Of a DNA stretch of 64,000 nucleotides, positions 34,182-45,375 are shown piece after piece. This stretch comes from Acidobacteriota bacterium (GTDB taxonomy: Bacteria > Acidobacteriota > Terriglobia > Terriglobales > Acidobacteriaceae). Position numbers and translations under genes: made by a program. Each line of letters opens with the position of its first letter. Positions within the stretch are counted from its first letter, which is position 1. The stretch lies in contig JABCZI010000002.1 in NCBI GenBank assembly GCA_013289765.1, forward strand, positions 62,001 through 126,000, given 5' to 3'. The notes under the pieces are model-generated. The model searched no databases. It saw nothing but the letters and a program-made list of their open reading frames with translations, and had not been told where the DNA came from.

Positions 34182-34676
34182 TCAATTTCCTGATGGCAAT
34201 TGAAAATCCACCCGCGCCGTGCGTCGCAACCGGATCATCAGCCAGACCGACGCCGCCAGCAAAAACGGCGAAGAATAGAATCCGGGCGCCGGACGTGGAA
34301 ATGTCACGGCAGCAACCGTATGCCCCAGAATCGAGAACAAAATATGCGCCAGGCCATTGCAGAACATGATGAGGGCATAAGCCCATGCCAGCGGCCGCAG
34401 ACCATGCATCCCGCGCGCCGCCACCGGAATCAGGCAGAACAGCAGCACACAGGTCCCAATCAAGAGGATCAGCCACTCGCTAAACTGAAAAGTGGGCATG
34501 GGAAACCAGCTCCAGCGCGCACGCAATGTGGTTACGGTCGGGTTATAAATCGCAAGAAAACCGGTGGAGGCCTCATCGACAATGTGCAGCGCGAATGCTG
34601 TACACAGCGCAAACCATGCACCGCCGAATCCCGACGCTGATAGTGCGGAAGGTGGTGCTCGACGAATGGAAATCAC
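34182..34676 (-). CDS. HXXEE-type integral membrane protein
   Basis: 164 residues with about four hydrophobic helices. ALHIVDEA near residue 30 fits the HxxEE motif (here H-x-x-D-E) and a second His lies in NGLAHILFSI, the arrangement of the HXXEE family of unknown function. The next gene on the same strand is 89 nt upstream and encodes a VOC protein. No substrate or partner is evident. Confidence 0.68.
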   Translation of the reverse strand: MISIRRAPPSALSASGFGGAWFALCTAFALHIVDEASTGFLAIYNPTVTTLRARWSWFPMPTFQFSEWLILLIGTCVLLFCLIPVAARGMHGLRPLAWAYALIMFCNGLAHILFSILGHTVAAVTFPRPAPGFYSSPFLLAASVWLMIRLRRTARVDFQLPSGN

Positions 34677-34765
34677 TCACGGATTCTCAAGCAGCCGTCC
34701 GACAATGGCAACCGAAATCCGCTTCGCGGCTTGCACGAAGTGCCAAAGCAGTCTTCCGAAACCGG

Positions 34766-35158
34766 CTAGTGAGCCACTTCGCTCATCAGGGCGAGCAGGT
34801 TTCCCTCGGAGTCGCGAAAGAACGTCATCCACAAATCGTGCGCCGGCATTTTCGCAATCAGGTGAGGCTCGTCCTCGAAGTCCACCCCGCTCGCTTTCAG
34901 CTTGCCATACGCCGCCTGAATGTCGGGCACATCAAAATACAGCACCGAGCCAGGATGATCGAGTTCGGGCTTCTCCGCCCGCCCCAGCATCAGCCGCACT
35001 CCGCCACAATCAAAGAACGCTAACCCCGGAGGTGCTTTGAAAAGAACTTTCAGCCCCAGCTTCTCTTCATAAAACTTTGCTGCCCGGTCTACATCTTTTG
35101 CGTTGATGGCAATCTGACCCAGGCGAATGATTCCGATTCCAGATGCAATGGCGTTCAT
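34766..35158 (-). CDS. VOC-superfamily (glyoxalase/dioxygenase fold) protein
   Basis: 130 residues, single-domain length. IGIIRLGQIAINAKDVDRAAKFYEEKLGLKVLF begins the first beta-alpha-beta-beta-beta module, and VLYFDVPDIQAAYGKLKASGVDF with FFRDSEGNLLALMSEV forms the second. The second module ends with the usual metal Glu in DSEGNLLALM. VOC proteins include glyoxalases, dioxygenases and antibiotic-binding proteins; the reaction here cannot be assigned. Confidence 0.85.
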   Translation of the reverse strand: MNAIASGIGIIRLGQIAINAKDVDRAAKFYEEKLGLKVLFKAPPGLAFFDCGGVRLMLGRAEKPELDHPGSVLYFDVPDIQAAYGKLKASGVDFEDEPHLIAKMPAHDLWMTFFRDSEGNLLALMSEVAH

Positions 35159-35551
35159 TCCTTCGGCTCCGTGGCTTTGATTCCTACCGTACCTGACTAT
35201 CGGTGGTGACTCAGTTTAATTGATCCTCAATGGGGGACAGCCGCCACCGGCAGTCCGGTCAAGCGAAGCTCGACTGTCCCATGATCACCGCCTTAGAGGT
35301 GACGCCAGCAACGGCGGCTAACTGGCCGTCCGTAGCCCTTGTTCGTTTTTCGTAACAAGCGCAAACTTTCTGTCACAAGTCCTGCTCCCCGTTATATTAT
35401 CCCCGGCGCAGCCTTCCCCGATCGCTGGAGCAACCGCAGGAGGACCAAATAGACTTGAGATGAAATAATCCGAAGTCGGACAAGAACTTCAACTAACCAT
35501 CACAAGGGATAACAAGTCCCTGCCGGGCGCGGAAGGATCTGACACTGACGA
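35159..35551. promoter_or_regulatory. Intergenic region with candidate promoter
   Basis: No gene seen. CTGTCA (35370-35375), a 17-nt spacer and TATATT (35393-35398) form a plausible promoter for the membrane protein at 35552. Just upstream is an inverted repeat CTTGTT (35338-35343) / AACAAG (35354-35359). A 7-base GGGACAG / CTGTCCC pair lies at 35234-35240 and 35274-35280. Confidence 0.4.
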
Positions 35552-36784
35552 ATGGGCGCTTTCAGCATTGCGTTCGATATCATCGTCGTCGGTGCACTGG
35601 CTCTCCCCTGGGTATTTCTCGTCATCCACCTCTTCTTCTCGCACAACGAAAGTACCCTCAAAAATCTTTTCGACTGGGTGAAGGAACAACAACAGCCCGC
35701 CTTGGCGGGCGTTCTATTGTTCGCTATGGCGTTTCCCCTGGGCTCGGTAGTTTCTCGCGTCGCACAGGATTTCTTTGATGACGACGACCTTCACATCCAG
35801 GTCTTTCGCCATTTATTGCGCGTGGGCGTTACCGAAAGCAGTATCCGCACCGATGTTTTTTGTAACACTTTTAAACCCGAGCTGCCGGTTGCAGCTCCCA
35901 GTCACTCACCTGCAGAGAAGTCCGATCAATTCAAAAGCAACGATCTAAAGTCCAATGATCTACAGTCTGACGACCTGTTCGCCAAGAACTGCACATCATC
36001 CTCGCCAGTGAACTCTAGCTTCGTTGATCCCTCGAAGGCAAGGCTTGAAGCGTTCAGGACTGATCCAAGATTTAAAGACTTGCTGCTCGCCAAGGGTGAA
36101 CAACAATTCAGATCCACTGATCCGAACTGCACTTACACCGGCAGATGGGTCATCAAGGCGTGCAATCAGGAGAACCATCAATACATCACCGCTGAATGGA
36201 TCAATGACCAGCAGCACCGGGCCGAAGACGTGTTCCGCGTCCATGAAGCTGCCGTGCTATTGAGGGGAACCGATCCTACCGAAAGAATCCGGCAGTTTCA
36301 CGATCAAATCATGGTGCTTCGAGGCGCCGCCTTCAATGGCATGCTCGCCTTTTCTTTGTGCTGGTTCTGGTGGGCTTCCAAATTTCACTCCGTATGGCGA
36401 TGGATGGCGTTGTCGCCGTATTTATTGTCAGGCGGAGTTGCATCGGTCAATCACGGTCTCGAACATGCGCATGACCCTCCTTACATGGAATTCACTTTCC
36501 TGGTCCTGGCGGTAACGGGCGGATGCCTGCTGTGGCAGCGCAGGCCTAACCGGATTGACGCGCGAGCAGAACCTCGAACTCCGACCGCACGAGGCGAAAT
36601 TCGCTCTATCTATCTGCTTCTCGCGGCCTTTCTCGCCTTCACGGCTTTCCTGGGCTGGTGGGCCACTCAGGTGCTGTATGACCAACAAGTGATCTACTCC
36701 TATAAAGCCTTGGCCGACGCGGCACCGAAGACCGCGCCGGGAACCGGCGATAGCAGTGCACCAAACAGCAATGCACCAAAATGA
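35552..36784 (+). CDS. Membrane protein of unknown function
   Basis: 410 residues. Predicted helices at the N-terminus (about 5-27 and 50-70: ALAGVLLFAMAFPLGSVVSRV), a long soluble stretch (about 80-255) rich in Asp, Ser and Lys with short repeats SNDLKSNDLQSDDL, then four C-terminal helices (about 265-380). The central loop has few Cys (one pair about 107 and 149). The family is not recognised. The layout is that of a membrane-anchored sensor or stress protein, but nothing confirms this. Confidence 0.75.
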   Translation: MGAFSIAFDIIVVGALALPWVFLVIHLFFSHNESTLKNLFDWVKEQQQPALAGVLLFAMAFPLGSVVSRVAQDFFDDDDLHIQVFRHLLRVGVTESSIRTDVFCNTFKPELPVAAPSHSPAEKSDQFKSNDLKSNDLQSDDLFAKNCTSSSPVNSSFVDPSKARLEAFRTDPRFKDLLLAKGEQQFRSTDPNCTYTGRWVIKACNQENHQYITAEWINDQQHRAEDVFRVHEAAVLLRGTDPTERIRQFHDQIMVLRGAAFNGMLAFSLCWFWWASKFHSVWRWMALSPYLLSGGVASVNHGLEHAHDPPYMEFTFLVLAVTGGCLLWQRRPNRIDARAEPRTPTARGEIRSIYLLLAAFLAFTAFLGWWATQVLYDQQVIYSYKALADAAPKTAPGTGDSSAPNSNAPK

Positions 36785-36932
36785 AGCGCGCAAACACTCA
36801 GGTCTTCCGCCGAATGCTCATCGAACGCTCCCGGCATCACTCTATAAAAGAGGGCGGCGCGCAAGGCCTCTCACATCCATCGGTGCACGTTCACTTCATT
36901 CCAGTTTAGAATGTCTAGCCGGAGTAAAATGA

Positions 36933-39177
<2,245 letters not shown>

Positions 39178-39313
39178 GAAAGCCCTTGAGCGGTCAGCCT
39201 TGGAGAGAGGCTCGAACCATGGTAGCGGGAATGACTGGAACAACTCAGGTTGCAGAAGTCACAAAGGAAGAACCCTCCTTTCGTCACATCGAAAGTTCCA
39301 AATTCCCGGTTGG

Positions 39314-40768
39314 TTACTCTAGTTTCTTGGTCACCAGTTCATTTATCAACTGCGGGTTGGCCTGGCCTTTGGAGGCCTTCATGACCTGGCCGACGAAGAA
39401 GCCGAGCATGGTCTTTTTGCCTGCGCGGTATTGTTCGACCTGTTTGGGATTTGCGGCGACCACCTCGTCGATGATCTTTTCCAACGCGGATGTGTCGGAA
39501 GATTGCTGAGGGCGGCCTTCTTCTTCGTAGACTTCGGGAAAGTCTTTGTTACGCGCGAAAGAAAGATCGTAGAGATCCTTGAGCATCTTACCGGAAATGG
39601 CGCCGCTCTCGACCAAGTCGGCGGAGGCCGCGACGCCGTTCATTGAAATTGGCGATTGCTCGATTTCCGCGCCCATGGCCTTGAGACGGCCCATTAGTTC
39701 TCCCTGCACCAAATTTGCGACGCGCTTGGGATTCTTTGCGGCCTTCGCTGCGGCTTCGAACTGATCGGCAAGCGATTTCGAAACCGTCAGCACCTGCGCG
39801 TCGTATTCGGTGATGCCGTAAACCTTTACGAAACGCGCGCGGCGGGCTTCGGGCAATTCCGGCAGAGTCTTCACGATCTCAGCCTTCCATTTCTCGTCGA
39901 CGACCAGAGGAAGCAGATCGGGTTCGGGAAAGTAGCGGTAGTCGTGCGCCTGCTCTTTCGAGCGCATGCTGTAGGTCTTGCCCTCGGTTGAATTGTAGAG
40001 GCGCGTCTCCTGTACGACCTTGCCTCCGCTCTCGATCACTTCCACCTGGCGGGCGATCTCATAGACGAGTGCCTCGCGGATGAAGCGGAAGGAGTTCACG
40101 TTCTTGATTTCAGCTTTCGTTCCTAACTCTTTCTGGCCGCGCGGGCGCACGCTGACGTTGGCGTCGCAGCGCAGCGAACCCTCTTCCATGTTGCAGTCGC
40201 TGACGCCGGTGTAGAGGATGATCTCTTTCAAGCGCGTTAGGTATTCGTAAGCCTCGTCGGGCGTGGCAATGTCAGGCTCGCTGACGATCTCGATCAGCGG
40301 CACGCCGGTGCGGTTGAGGTCGATGGCAGTCTTTTCGTCGGAGTCGGGAAAGCCTTCATGCAGGCTCTTGCCCGCGTCCTCTTCGAGATGCACGCGGGTG
40401 ATGCCGATTCGCTTCTTGTCACTTCCGACATCGATGAATCCATGCTCGGCCAGGGGCTTGTCGTATTGCGAAATCTGGTAGCCCTTGGGCAGGTCGGGAT
40501 AGAAATAATTCTTGCGCGCGAAAATCGAAATCTCGTTGATGCGGCAATTCAGGGCCATCGCCGCCAGCGTGGCGAACTCGACCGCCTTGCGGTTCAGCAC
40601 GGGCAACGCTCCAGGCATCCCAAGGCAGACGGGGCAAACATTGGTGTTAGGCGGAGCGCCGAAGCGCGTGGAGCAGGAGCAGAAAATCTTCGACGCCGTC
40701 AGGAGCTGGACGTGCACTTCGAGTCCGATAACTGGCTCGTAGGTTGTGGGCACGGCGACGGATGGCAT
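39314..40768 (-). CDS. gatB: Asp-tRNA(Asn)/Glu-tRNA(Gln) amidotransferase subunit B
   Basis: 484 residues, usual length. It phosphorylates and transamidates mischarged Glu-tRNA(Gln) or Asp-tRNA(Asn) with the GatA/GatC subunits. Marks: [84 protein letters not shown] and [15 protein letters not shown]-terminal YqeY-like tail ends ...[16 protein letters not shown]. gatA and gatC are not in the window. Confidence 0.97.
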   Translation of the reverse strand: MPSVAVPTTYEPVIGLEVHVQLLTASKIFCSCSTRFGAPPNTNVCPVCLGMPGALPVLNRKAVEFATLAAMALNCRINEISIFARKNYFYPDLPKGYQISQYDKPLAEHGFIDVGSDKKRIGITRVHLEEDAGKSLHEGFPDSDEKTAIDLNRTGVPLIEIVSEPDIATPDEAYEYLTRLKEIILYTGVSDCNMEEGSLRCDANVSVRPRGQKELGTKAEIKNVNSFRFIREALVYEIARQVEVIESGGKVVQETRLYNSTEGKTYSMRSKEQAHDYRYFPEPDLLPLVVDEKWKAEIVKTLPELPEARRARFVKVYGITEYDAQVLTVSKSLADQFEAAAKAAKNPKRVANLVQGELMGRLKAMGAEIEQSPISMNGVAASADLVESGAISGKMLKDLYDLSFARNKDFPEVYEEEGRPQQSSDTSALEKIIDEVVAANPKQVEQYRAGKKTMLGFFVGQVMKASKGQANPQLINELVTKKLE

Positions 40769-41254
40769 ATTGGAAAATTATACGGGGCAGTTGTCAGTGG
40801 CCAGTTGGGATCGGGTAGCGGATCGGATCTGGATTGAAAAATAACACGGATCAAAGTTGTAAAATATCTAGAATCAGTGAGTTGGCGGCTTCGATCTGCG
40901 CCTGATCCAGCTAAAATATTGTAACTAAAGGAGTTGCTTGCAAAATATTACTTCTAAATGACTTAACCCAATGCGCCTTGGTAAAGTGCCCTAAATCGAA
41001 AGCGCCCGGCCGCAAAATATTGCATTTGCTGGAGTTATCTCATCGCTATTCTAATGTCAAAGTGCTAATGCGTATAGAGATAGGATTTCAGGATTGAGGA
41101 TCGAAGTCAAGGGGATTTCTGAAATCCGAGTTGAAGACGTCGCCTGGCTACCCAAACAAGTCTTGGACTGGCCGCTTCTTGCTGCGGTTTTATTGGCGTA
41201 AGGTGCCCAGTCCTCAAGACAATTCCTCAGTAATTTGCCGCGCTGCGCGGTTGC
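40769..41254. repeat. Intergenic region with a cluster of AAAATATT motifs
   Basis: No gene seen. AAAATATT occurs at 40913-40920, 40942-40949 and 41014-41021, and AAAATATC at 40861-40868. The stretch is A/T-richer than its surroundings. It could hold binding sites for a regulator or be decayed sequence. Confidence 0.45.
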
Positions 41255-41299
41255 TTGACCGTACTCTTACTACGTGGTATATACCACTAAGTGGTATAC
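41255..41299 (+). promoter_or_regulatory. Toxin-antitoxin promoter with overlapping palindromic operator
   Basis: TTGACC (41255-41260), an exact 17-nt spacer and TATATA (41278-41283). The -10 box sits in a 14-base perfect palindrome GTGGTATATACCAC (41274-41287), and a third half-site GTGGTATAC follows at 41291-41299, where it includes the toxin GTG start. Autoregulation by the HTH antitoxin is inferred. Transcription would begin at about 41290, so the message would be nearly leaderless. Confidence 0.6.
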
Positions 41300-41646
41300 A
41301 TTGAGTCAAGAGCTTTCACCAAGCGACTGCACCAACTGGCCGGAGCATCAGCTCTCGATGTCCTTGACTCGATTCAAACTGACCTGCGCAAGAACCCGGA
41401 TCGAGGAGACTTAGTGCAGGGATTGGGAGGGATTCGCAAGGCGCGTTGTTCGAATCCGCGACGCGGCAAAGGAAAGCGAGGCGGATTCCGCTACCTGTTC
41501 CTGCGTCTGGAAATCGAGACCACATTCATCTGCTGTATTTGTTGGATAAGGACGAACAGGAAGATCTATCGGCCGATGAACGCAAAGCACTGCGAGCATG
41601 GGTAAGCGAAATTAAAAGATCAGGCGGAGGACAGCGAATTCAATGA
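41291..41646 (+). pseudogene. RelE/HigB-like toxin, frameshifted
   Basis: The first frame reads VYIESRAFTKRL...GLGGIRKARC..RRGKGKRGGFRYLFLRLE, as in RelE/HigB mRNA-interferase toxins, but then leaves the family pattern. From about 41510 the family sequence resumes one base out of register as HLLYLLDKDEQEDLSADERKALRAW, whose stop overlaps the antitoxin ATG (ATGA, 41643-41646). One base appears to be missing near 41505-41525. This may be a true inactivating mutation, programmed slippage or an assembly error. Confidence 0.72.
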
Positions 41647-41963
41647 AAGCCAAGGGAGCAAAAAAGAAGGTTCGGATTTTTAATGACCTGAAGCAGGCCT
41701 TATCGGACGCACTCGATTACGAGCAAGGCAAGAAAATTGCATTGCGGGTAAGCCAGTTGCCGCCTCCGCCAAAGCCGCTGAGCCCGGGACAGATTCGCGC
41801 GATTCGGCAATCGTTCAACGTAAGCCAGGCGGGGTTTGCGCGGATTATTAATGTTAGCGTCAATGCCGTGGAGAGCTGGGAGCAGGGCGTGCGGCGTCCG
41901 CGGGAGGCGACGCTGAAGCTGCTCGCGGTGGCGGAGAAGCATCCGGAGGTTCTGTTGGTTTAG
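41643..41963 (+). CDS. HTH (XRE-type) antitoxin
   Basis: 106 residues. The C-terminal half holds a helix-turn-helix (LSPGQIRAIRQSFNVSQAGFARIINVSVNAVESWEQGVRRP), typical of HigA/MqsA-type antitoxins that also repress their own promoter. The N-terminus is basic (MKAKGAKKKVRIFNDLKQAL). The ATG overlaps the toxin stop by four bases. The toxin-first order is as in higBA operons. Confidence 0.85.
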   Translation: MKAKGAKKKVRIFNDLKQALSDALDYEQGKKIALRVSQLPPPPKPLSPGQIRAIRQSFNVSQAGFARIINVSVNAVESWEQGVRRPREATLKLLAVAEKHPEVLLV

Positions 41964-41979
41964 GACGTAGCGTTCATAG

Positions 41980-42107
41980 GGCTAAAGCCCAGTTGTGTGG
42001 GCGAGGTTTATGGCACGGCTGAAGCCGTGCCCTTCCCGAGCGGTTCTCGCACTTGCCGTGTGAGCCGAGCCAAGTAACTTCAAGGGCGACGGACAGGAGC
42101 GTCCGTC
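41980..42107. repeat. Cluster of three hairpin repeats
   Basis: GGGCTAAAGCCC at 41980-41991; 9-base arms GGCACGGCT / AGCCGTGCC around a GA loop at 42012-42031; GACGGAC / GTCCGTC arms with a six-base loop at 42088-42107. The first two together match the layout at 47997-48054. They sit between convergent genes and may end transcription. Confidence 0.6.
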
Positions 42108-42127
42108 CCACACGTGCAACGGCTAGT

Positions 42128-42766
42128 CTACTTCCCTATCTGAATTTCGAAGTACATCAGCTCGGTGCCTTTGGAGTCGCTGACGCCGGTGATGTCGAGG
42201 TGGGCGCCGGCGAGGGAGATGTCGCCGAGGTCAAAGAAGAGGAATCCGGATTGAGTTGTGTGGGGCTCGACGGCTTTGGCGGCGAATTGGGAGGACTCGA
42301 CTTCGTCGCGTTCTTTCTGAGTGATGGCGCCTTTCACGTTTTTGCGCGGGATGGGAAGCGGGCTGGGACGCGTCGCGGCCTGGGGATTGTTGAGGCGGCG
42401 GTAGATATCGTCGGACGAGGCGGGGGTAAGTTTGGAGCGGTTGGCGGTGATGAGTTTTACTTCCATATTGGCGATGGAGATGGGCTGGTTGCCGTCGTTC
42501 GTGACGACGAAAAAGATGGGAAGGAATCCGTGATCGCGGAAGTCGACGGAGAAAATTTTGGCTTTGTCGGGAGTGTAGTAGGGGTCGGCGGCGATGGCCA
42601 CTTTGTCGTCGGAGTGGTCGTCGTGCGCAGGGTAAGTTTTGGCGGGGCGCGCGGCGGGCTTGACGAAATCTTTGGCGGATAAGGAAATGGTGAGGACTGC
42701 GATGGCGCAGAGTGCGAGCAGGATACGGCCTGGGGCCGTGTTTAATGCTGGCTGCATGGTTCGCAT
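42128..42766 (-). CDS. Secreted protein of unknown function
   Basis: 212 residues from the ATG at 42766; a signal peptide spans about 10-30 (ILLALCAIAVLTISLSAKD). The rest is soluble with DYYTPDKAKIFSVDF-like and FFVVTNDGNQPISIANMEVKLI segments that suggest a beta-sandwich. An open frame extends upstream to 42955, but those codons translate the dispersed repeat at 42841-42943, so that extension is rejected. No family recognised. Confidence 0.65.
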   Translation of the reverse strand: MRTMQPALNTAPGRILLALCAIAVLTISLSAKDFVKPAARPAKTYPAHDDHSDDKVAIAADPYYTPDKAKIFSVDFRDHGFLPIFFVVTNDGNQPISIANMEVKLITANRSKLTPASSDDIYRRLNNPQAATRPSPLPIPRKNVKGAITQKERDEVESSQFAAKAVEPHTTQSGFLFFDLGDISLAGAHLDITGVSDSKGTELMYFEIQIGK

Positions 42767-42840
42767 TATAGAACTTGATCCTGCAAATCTTCGCAGAGGG
42801 CGGGAAATCGTCGAAGGGTCAGGTTTAGGCGGCGCCAGGA

Positions 42841-42943
42841 ACAGCAGGTTCCCTTCGGCTTCGCTCAGGGCAGGCTCTCGACTCCGAAAGATTATCCGCT
42901 CTGCGGATAATCTTTCTGCGCTCGGAATGACAGGGTTGTTGAC
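42841..42943. repeat. Dispersed repeat with 13-bp hairpin
   Basis: Contains TTCGGCTTCGCTCAGG (42855-42870), a perfect hairpin with 13-base arms AAAGATTATCCGC / GCGGATAATCTTT (42887-42899 and 42903-42915, loop TCT) and the end CTCGGAATGACAGGG. A relative with a matching end lies at 45288-45362. Confidence 0.6.
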
Positions 42944-42992
42944 CTGAAATGACAAGGGTTTTGAGGGAGAAGTTTGTTTAGAATGGCTCCAC

Positions 42993-44288
42993 TTGATCTC
43001 TTCTCTCTACAATTTTCTTTATAGCGTGGCGCTGGGCATTGGCATGGTGGTGAGCCTGCCGTACTGGCTCGTCGAGATGGCGCGCCACGGGAAATACCGC
43101 AAGGGGCTGGGCGAGAGGATGGGGCGGGTGCCTGGGCGGCTGCGCTTGCCGGGCCCAGAGGAGCGGGCGATTTGGGTTCACGCCGTTTCCGTGGGCGAGG
43201 TGCTGGCGGTTGCGGGTCTGGTGGAGGGATTGCAGCGGCGGTTTCCGCGGCATCGAATCTTCATTTCTACTACTACGGATACTGGGCAGTCGCTCGCGCG
43301 TAAGCGGTTTGGCGAGGCGAGTGTGTTTTATTTTCCAATGGATTTTACGTTTGCGATCCGGCCATATATGAAGGCGCTGCGTCCGCAGCTGGTGGTGGTT
43401 GCGGAGACCGAGTTCTGGCCGAACTTTCTGCGCTTGGCGCATGCAAGCGGGGCACGGGTTGCGGTGGTGAATGCGCGCATCTCGGACCGCTCGTGGCCGA
43501 GTTACCGGCGATTTCGCGGGCTGCTGCGCAAGGTTCTGGTGAATGTGGACTTGTTTCTCGCGCAGACGGAGCAGGATGCCGAGCGACTGCGGGATATTGG
43601 CGGGAATGCGGAACGGGTGCGAGTTGCGGGAAACTTGAAATTTGATATTCCTGTGCCGACGGCGCCGGCGATGGTTGAGAGTTTGCGAAATTCAATCGCC
43701 GGGAGCGGCACAGGCCCAGTGCTGGTTTGCGGAAGCACCGTGGAAGGAGAAGAATCACTACTGTTGAGGTCGTTTGAGAATTTACTGGTACGGCATCCGA
43801 GGGCAGTAATGATTTTGGCGCCGCGGCATCCGGAGCGTTTTTCGGCGGTGGCGGCGTTGCTCGAGAAGATCTCGATCCGGTTCTGGCGGCGATCGGCGTG
43901 GAATAGCGAAGCATTGAACGGGGGTGTGTTGTTGCTGGATTCGATTGGGGAATTGGCGGCGCTGTATGCGCTGGCTGACATTGCATTTGTGGGCGGAAGC
44001 CTGGTTCCGCGCGGAGGGCATAACATCATCGAACCCGCGCAGTATGGCGTGGCTACAGTGGTGGGCAATCATACGGAAAACTTTCGCGACATTGTGAGTT
44101 TGTTTCAGAGGCGGGATGCGGTGCGGATTGTTGGTCCGGCGGAGCTGCCGCTGGTTTTGATGGAACTGCTGGCCAATGACGCGGAGCGAAGGGCGCTGGG
44201 CCAGCGCGCGGCAGAGACCATGCGATCGCAGTTGGGAGCGACGTCGCGGACAGCGGATGCGCTGCAAGAGTTGCTGGCGCGGGCATGA
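42993..44288 (+). CDS. waaA: 3-deoxy-D-manno-octulosonic acid (Kdo) transferase
   Basis: 431 residues. Transfers Kdo to lipid A precursor at the inner membrane. N-terminal membrane anchor (about 1-25), WVHAVSVGEVLAVAGL with the catalytic Glu, GSTVEGEESLLL, ILAPRHPERF, and the donor-binding ...FVGGSLVPRGGHNIIEPAQYGVATVVG near 330. The start is a TTG at 42993; no strong ribosome site is visible. The lpxK ATG overlaps its stop. It heads an LPS inner-core operon. Confidence 0.95.
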   Translation: MISSLYNFLYSVALGIGMVVSLPYWLVEMARHGKYRKGLGERMGRVPGRLRLPGPEERAIWVHAVSVGEVLAVAGLVEGLQRRFPRHRIFISTTTDTGQSLARKRFGEASVFYFPMDFTFAIRPYMKALRPQLVVVAETEFWPNFLRLAHASGARVAVVNARISDRSWPSYRRFRGLLRKVLVNVDLFLAQTEQDAERLRDIGGNAERVRVAGNLKFDIPVPTAPAMVESLRNSIAGSGTGPVLVCGSTVEGEESLLLRSFENLLVRHPRAVMILAPRHPERFSAVAALLEKISIRFWRRSAWNSEALNGGVLLLDSIGELAALYALADIAFVGGSLVPRGGHNIIEPAQYGVATVVGNHTENFRDIVSLFQRRDAVRIVGPAELPLVLMELLANDAERRALGQRAAETMRSQLGATSRTADALQELLARA

Positions 44289-45235
44289 ACCTGAATCCTT
44301 TGTCGGCTATTTACGGCGGGGTGGTTGGGGCGCGCAATGCGTCTTATGACCGGCGCTTGCGGCGTGCGCGGCGGCTGCAGGGCGCTGTGATCAGCGTAGG
44401 GAATGTTTCGGCGGGAGGGTCGGGAAAAACTCCTTTCGTAATTCTGCTGGGCGAGTTGTTGAAGGCGCGCGGGATTAAATTTGATGTGCTGTCGCGCGGC
44501 TACGGGCGCAAGAGTCGCGGAGTAAAGCTGGTTGAACCCGGAGGGTTGCCGCGGGATTTTGGCGACGAGCCATTATTGATTGCGCGGCGGCTACAGGTTC
44601 CTGTGGTGGTTGGCGAGGACCGGTATGAGGCGGGGCAGTTCGCCGAGTCACGATTTGGTCCGCAGATTCATTTGCTGGATGATGGGTTTCAACATCGCGG
44701 ATTGGCGCGCGATTTCGACATTGTGCTGGTAACGCCTGAAGATGCCCGGGATCGATTGTTGCCTGGGGGACGGTTGCGCGAGCCTTTGGGCAGCTTGCGG
44801 CGCGCGGACGCGGTGGTGCTGGCGAGCGGAGCTGCGCCGGAGGCGTTTCCGCTCACGGGCAAGATGGTGTGGCGAGTGCGGCGAGGGATTGTGCCGCGGA
44901 ATATTCCGGAGCGGCCTGTCGTTTTTTGCGGGATTGCGCGGCCGCAGAATTTTACGCTGCAGTTGCGAGCGGCGGGAATTGTTTCAGTGGCGGAGGCGTT
45001 CTTTCGGGATCATCATGCCTATACGGAAAAAGATATTAGCGATTTACTGCAATTGCGGCAGCGCAGCGAGGGCGGGGGCTTTGTCACTACTGAAAAAGAT
45101 GCGGTGAATCTGGGGGGATATCTAGACGCTCTCGCGCCGCTGGCGGTGGTTCCGGTCAAGATGGAGTTGGCCGATGCAGATAACGCAGTGGATACCATGT
45201 TGCGCGTAGTTGAGGAGCGGCGGCGGCACTCGTGA
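44285..45235 (+). CDS. lpxK: Tetraacyldisaccharide 4'-kinase
   Basis: 316 residues. It phosphorylates the 4' position of the lipid A precursor. Walker-type SVGNVSAGGSGKTPF at 37-51, SRGYGRKSRG, GDEPLLIARR, VVGEDRY and HLLDDGFQHRGLARD are the family marks. ATG at 44285 overlaps the waaA stop by four bases, so the two are translationally coupled. Between its stop and the next gene lies a dispersed repeat. Confidence 0.95.
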   Translation: MNLNPLSAIYGGVVGARNASYDRRLRRARRLQGAVISVGNVSAGGSGKTPFVILLGELLKARGIKFDVLSRGYGRKSRGVKLVEPGGLPRDFGDEPLLIARRLQVPVVVGEDRYEAGQFAESRFGPQIHLLDDGFQHRGLARDFDIVLVTPEDARDRLLPGGRLREPLGSLRRADAVVLASGAAPEAFPLTGKMVWRVRRGIVPRNIPERPVVFCGIARPQNFTLQLRAAGIVSVAEAFFRDHHAYTEKDISDLLQLRQRSEGGGFVTTEKDAVNLGGYLDALAPLAVVPVKMELADADNAVDTMLRVVEERRRHS

Positions 45236-45287
45236 GAAAATGCGTTGACGATAAGGATGCGAGCCGAACGGCGCTATTTATGCGTCG

Positions 45288-45362
45288 CAAAGAGCGCGAG
45301 GCTCCGCGCGGCTCGCTCAGATCCTTCGGCGACGAAAGGACTGTCGCCTCAGGATGACAAGG
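45288..45362. repeat. Dispersed repeat copy between lpxK and rfaE1
   Basis: CGCGGCTCGCTCAGATCC, an inverted pair GGCGAC (45328-45333) / GTCGCC (45343-45348), and the end CTCAGGATGACAAGG. The ends resemble the repeat at 42841-42943 but the central hairpin differs, so the two share flanks rather than a common stem. Confidence 0.5.
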
Positions 45363-45375
45363 CTTTTCACATCTG

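Noticed and set aside
42767-42955. N-terminal extension of the unknown secreted protein
   Set aside because: The extra codons translate the dispersed repeat and the signal peptide starts after 42766.
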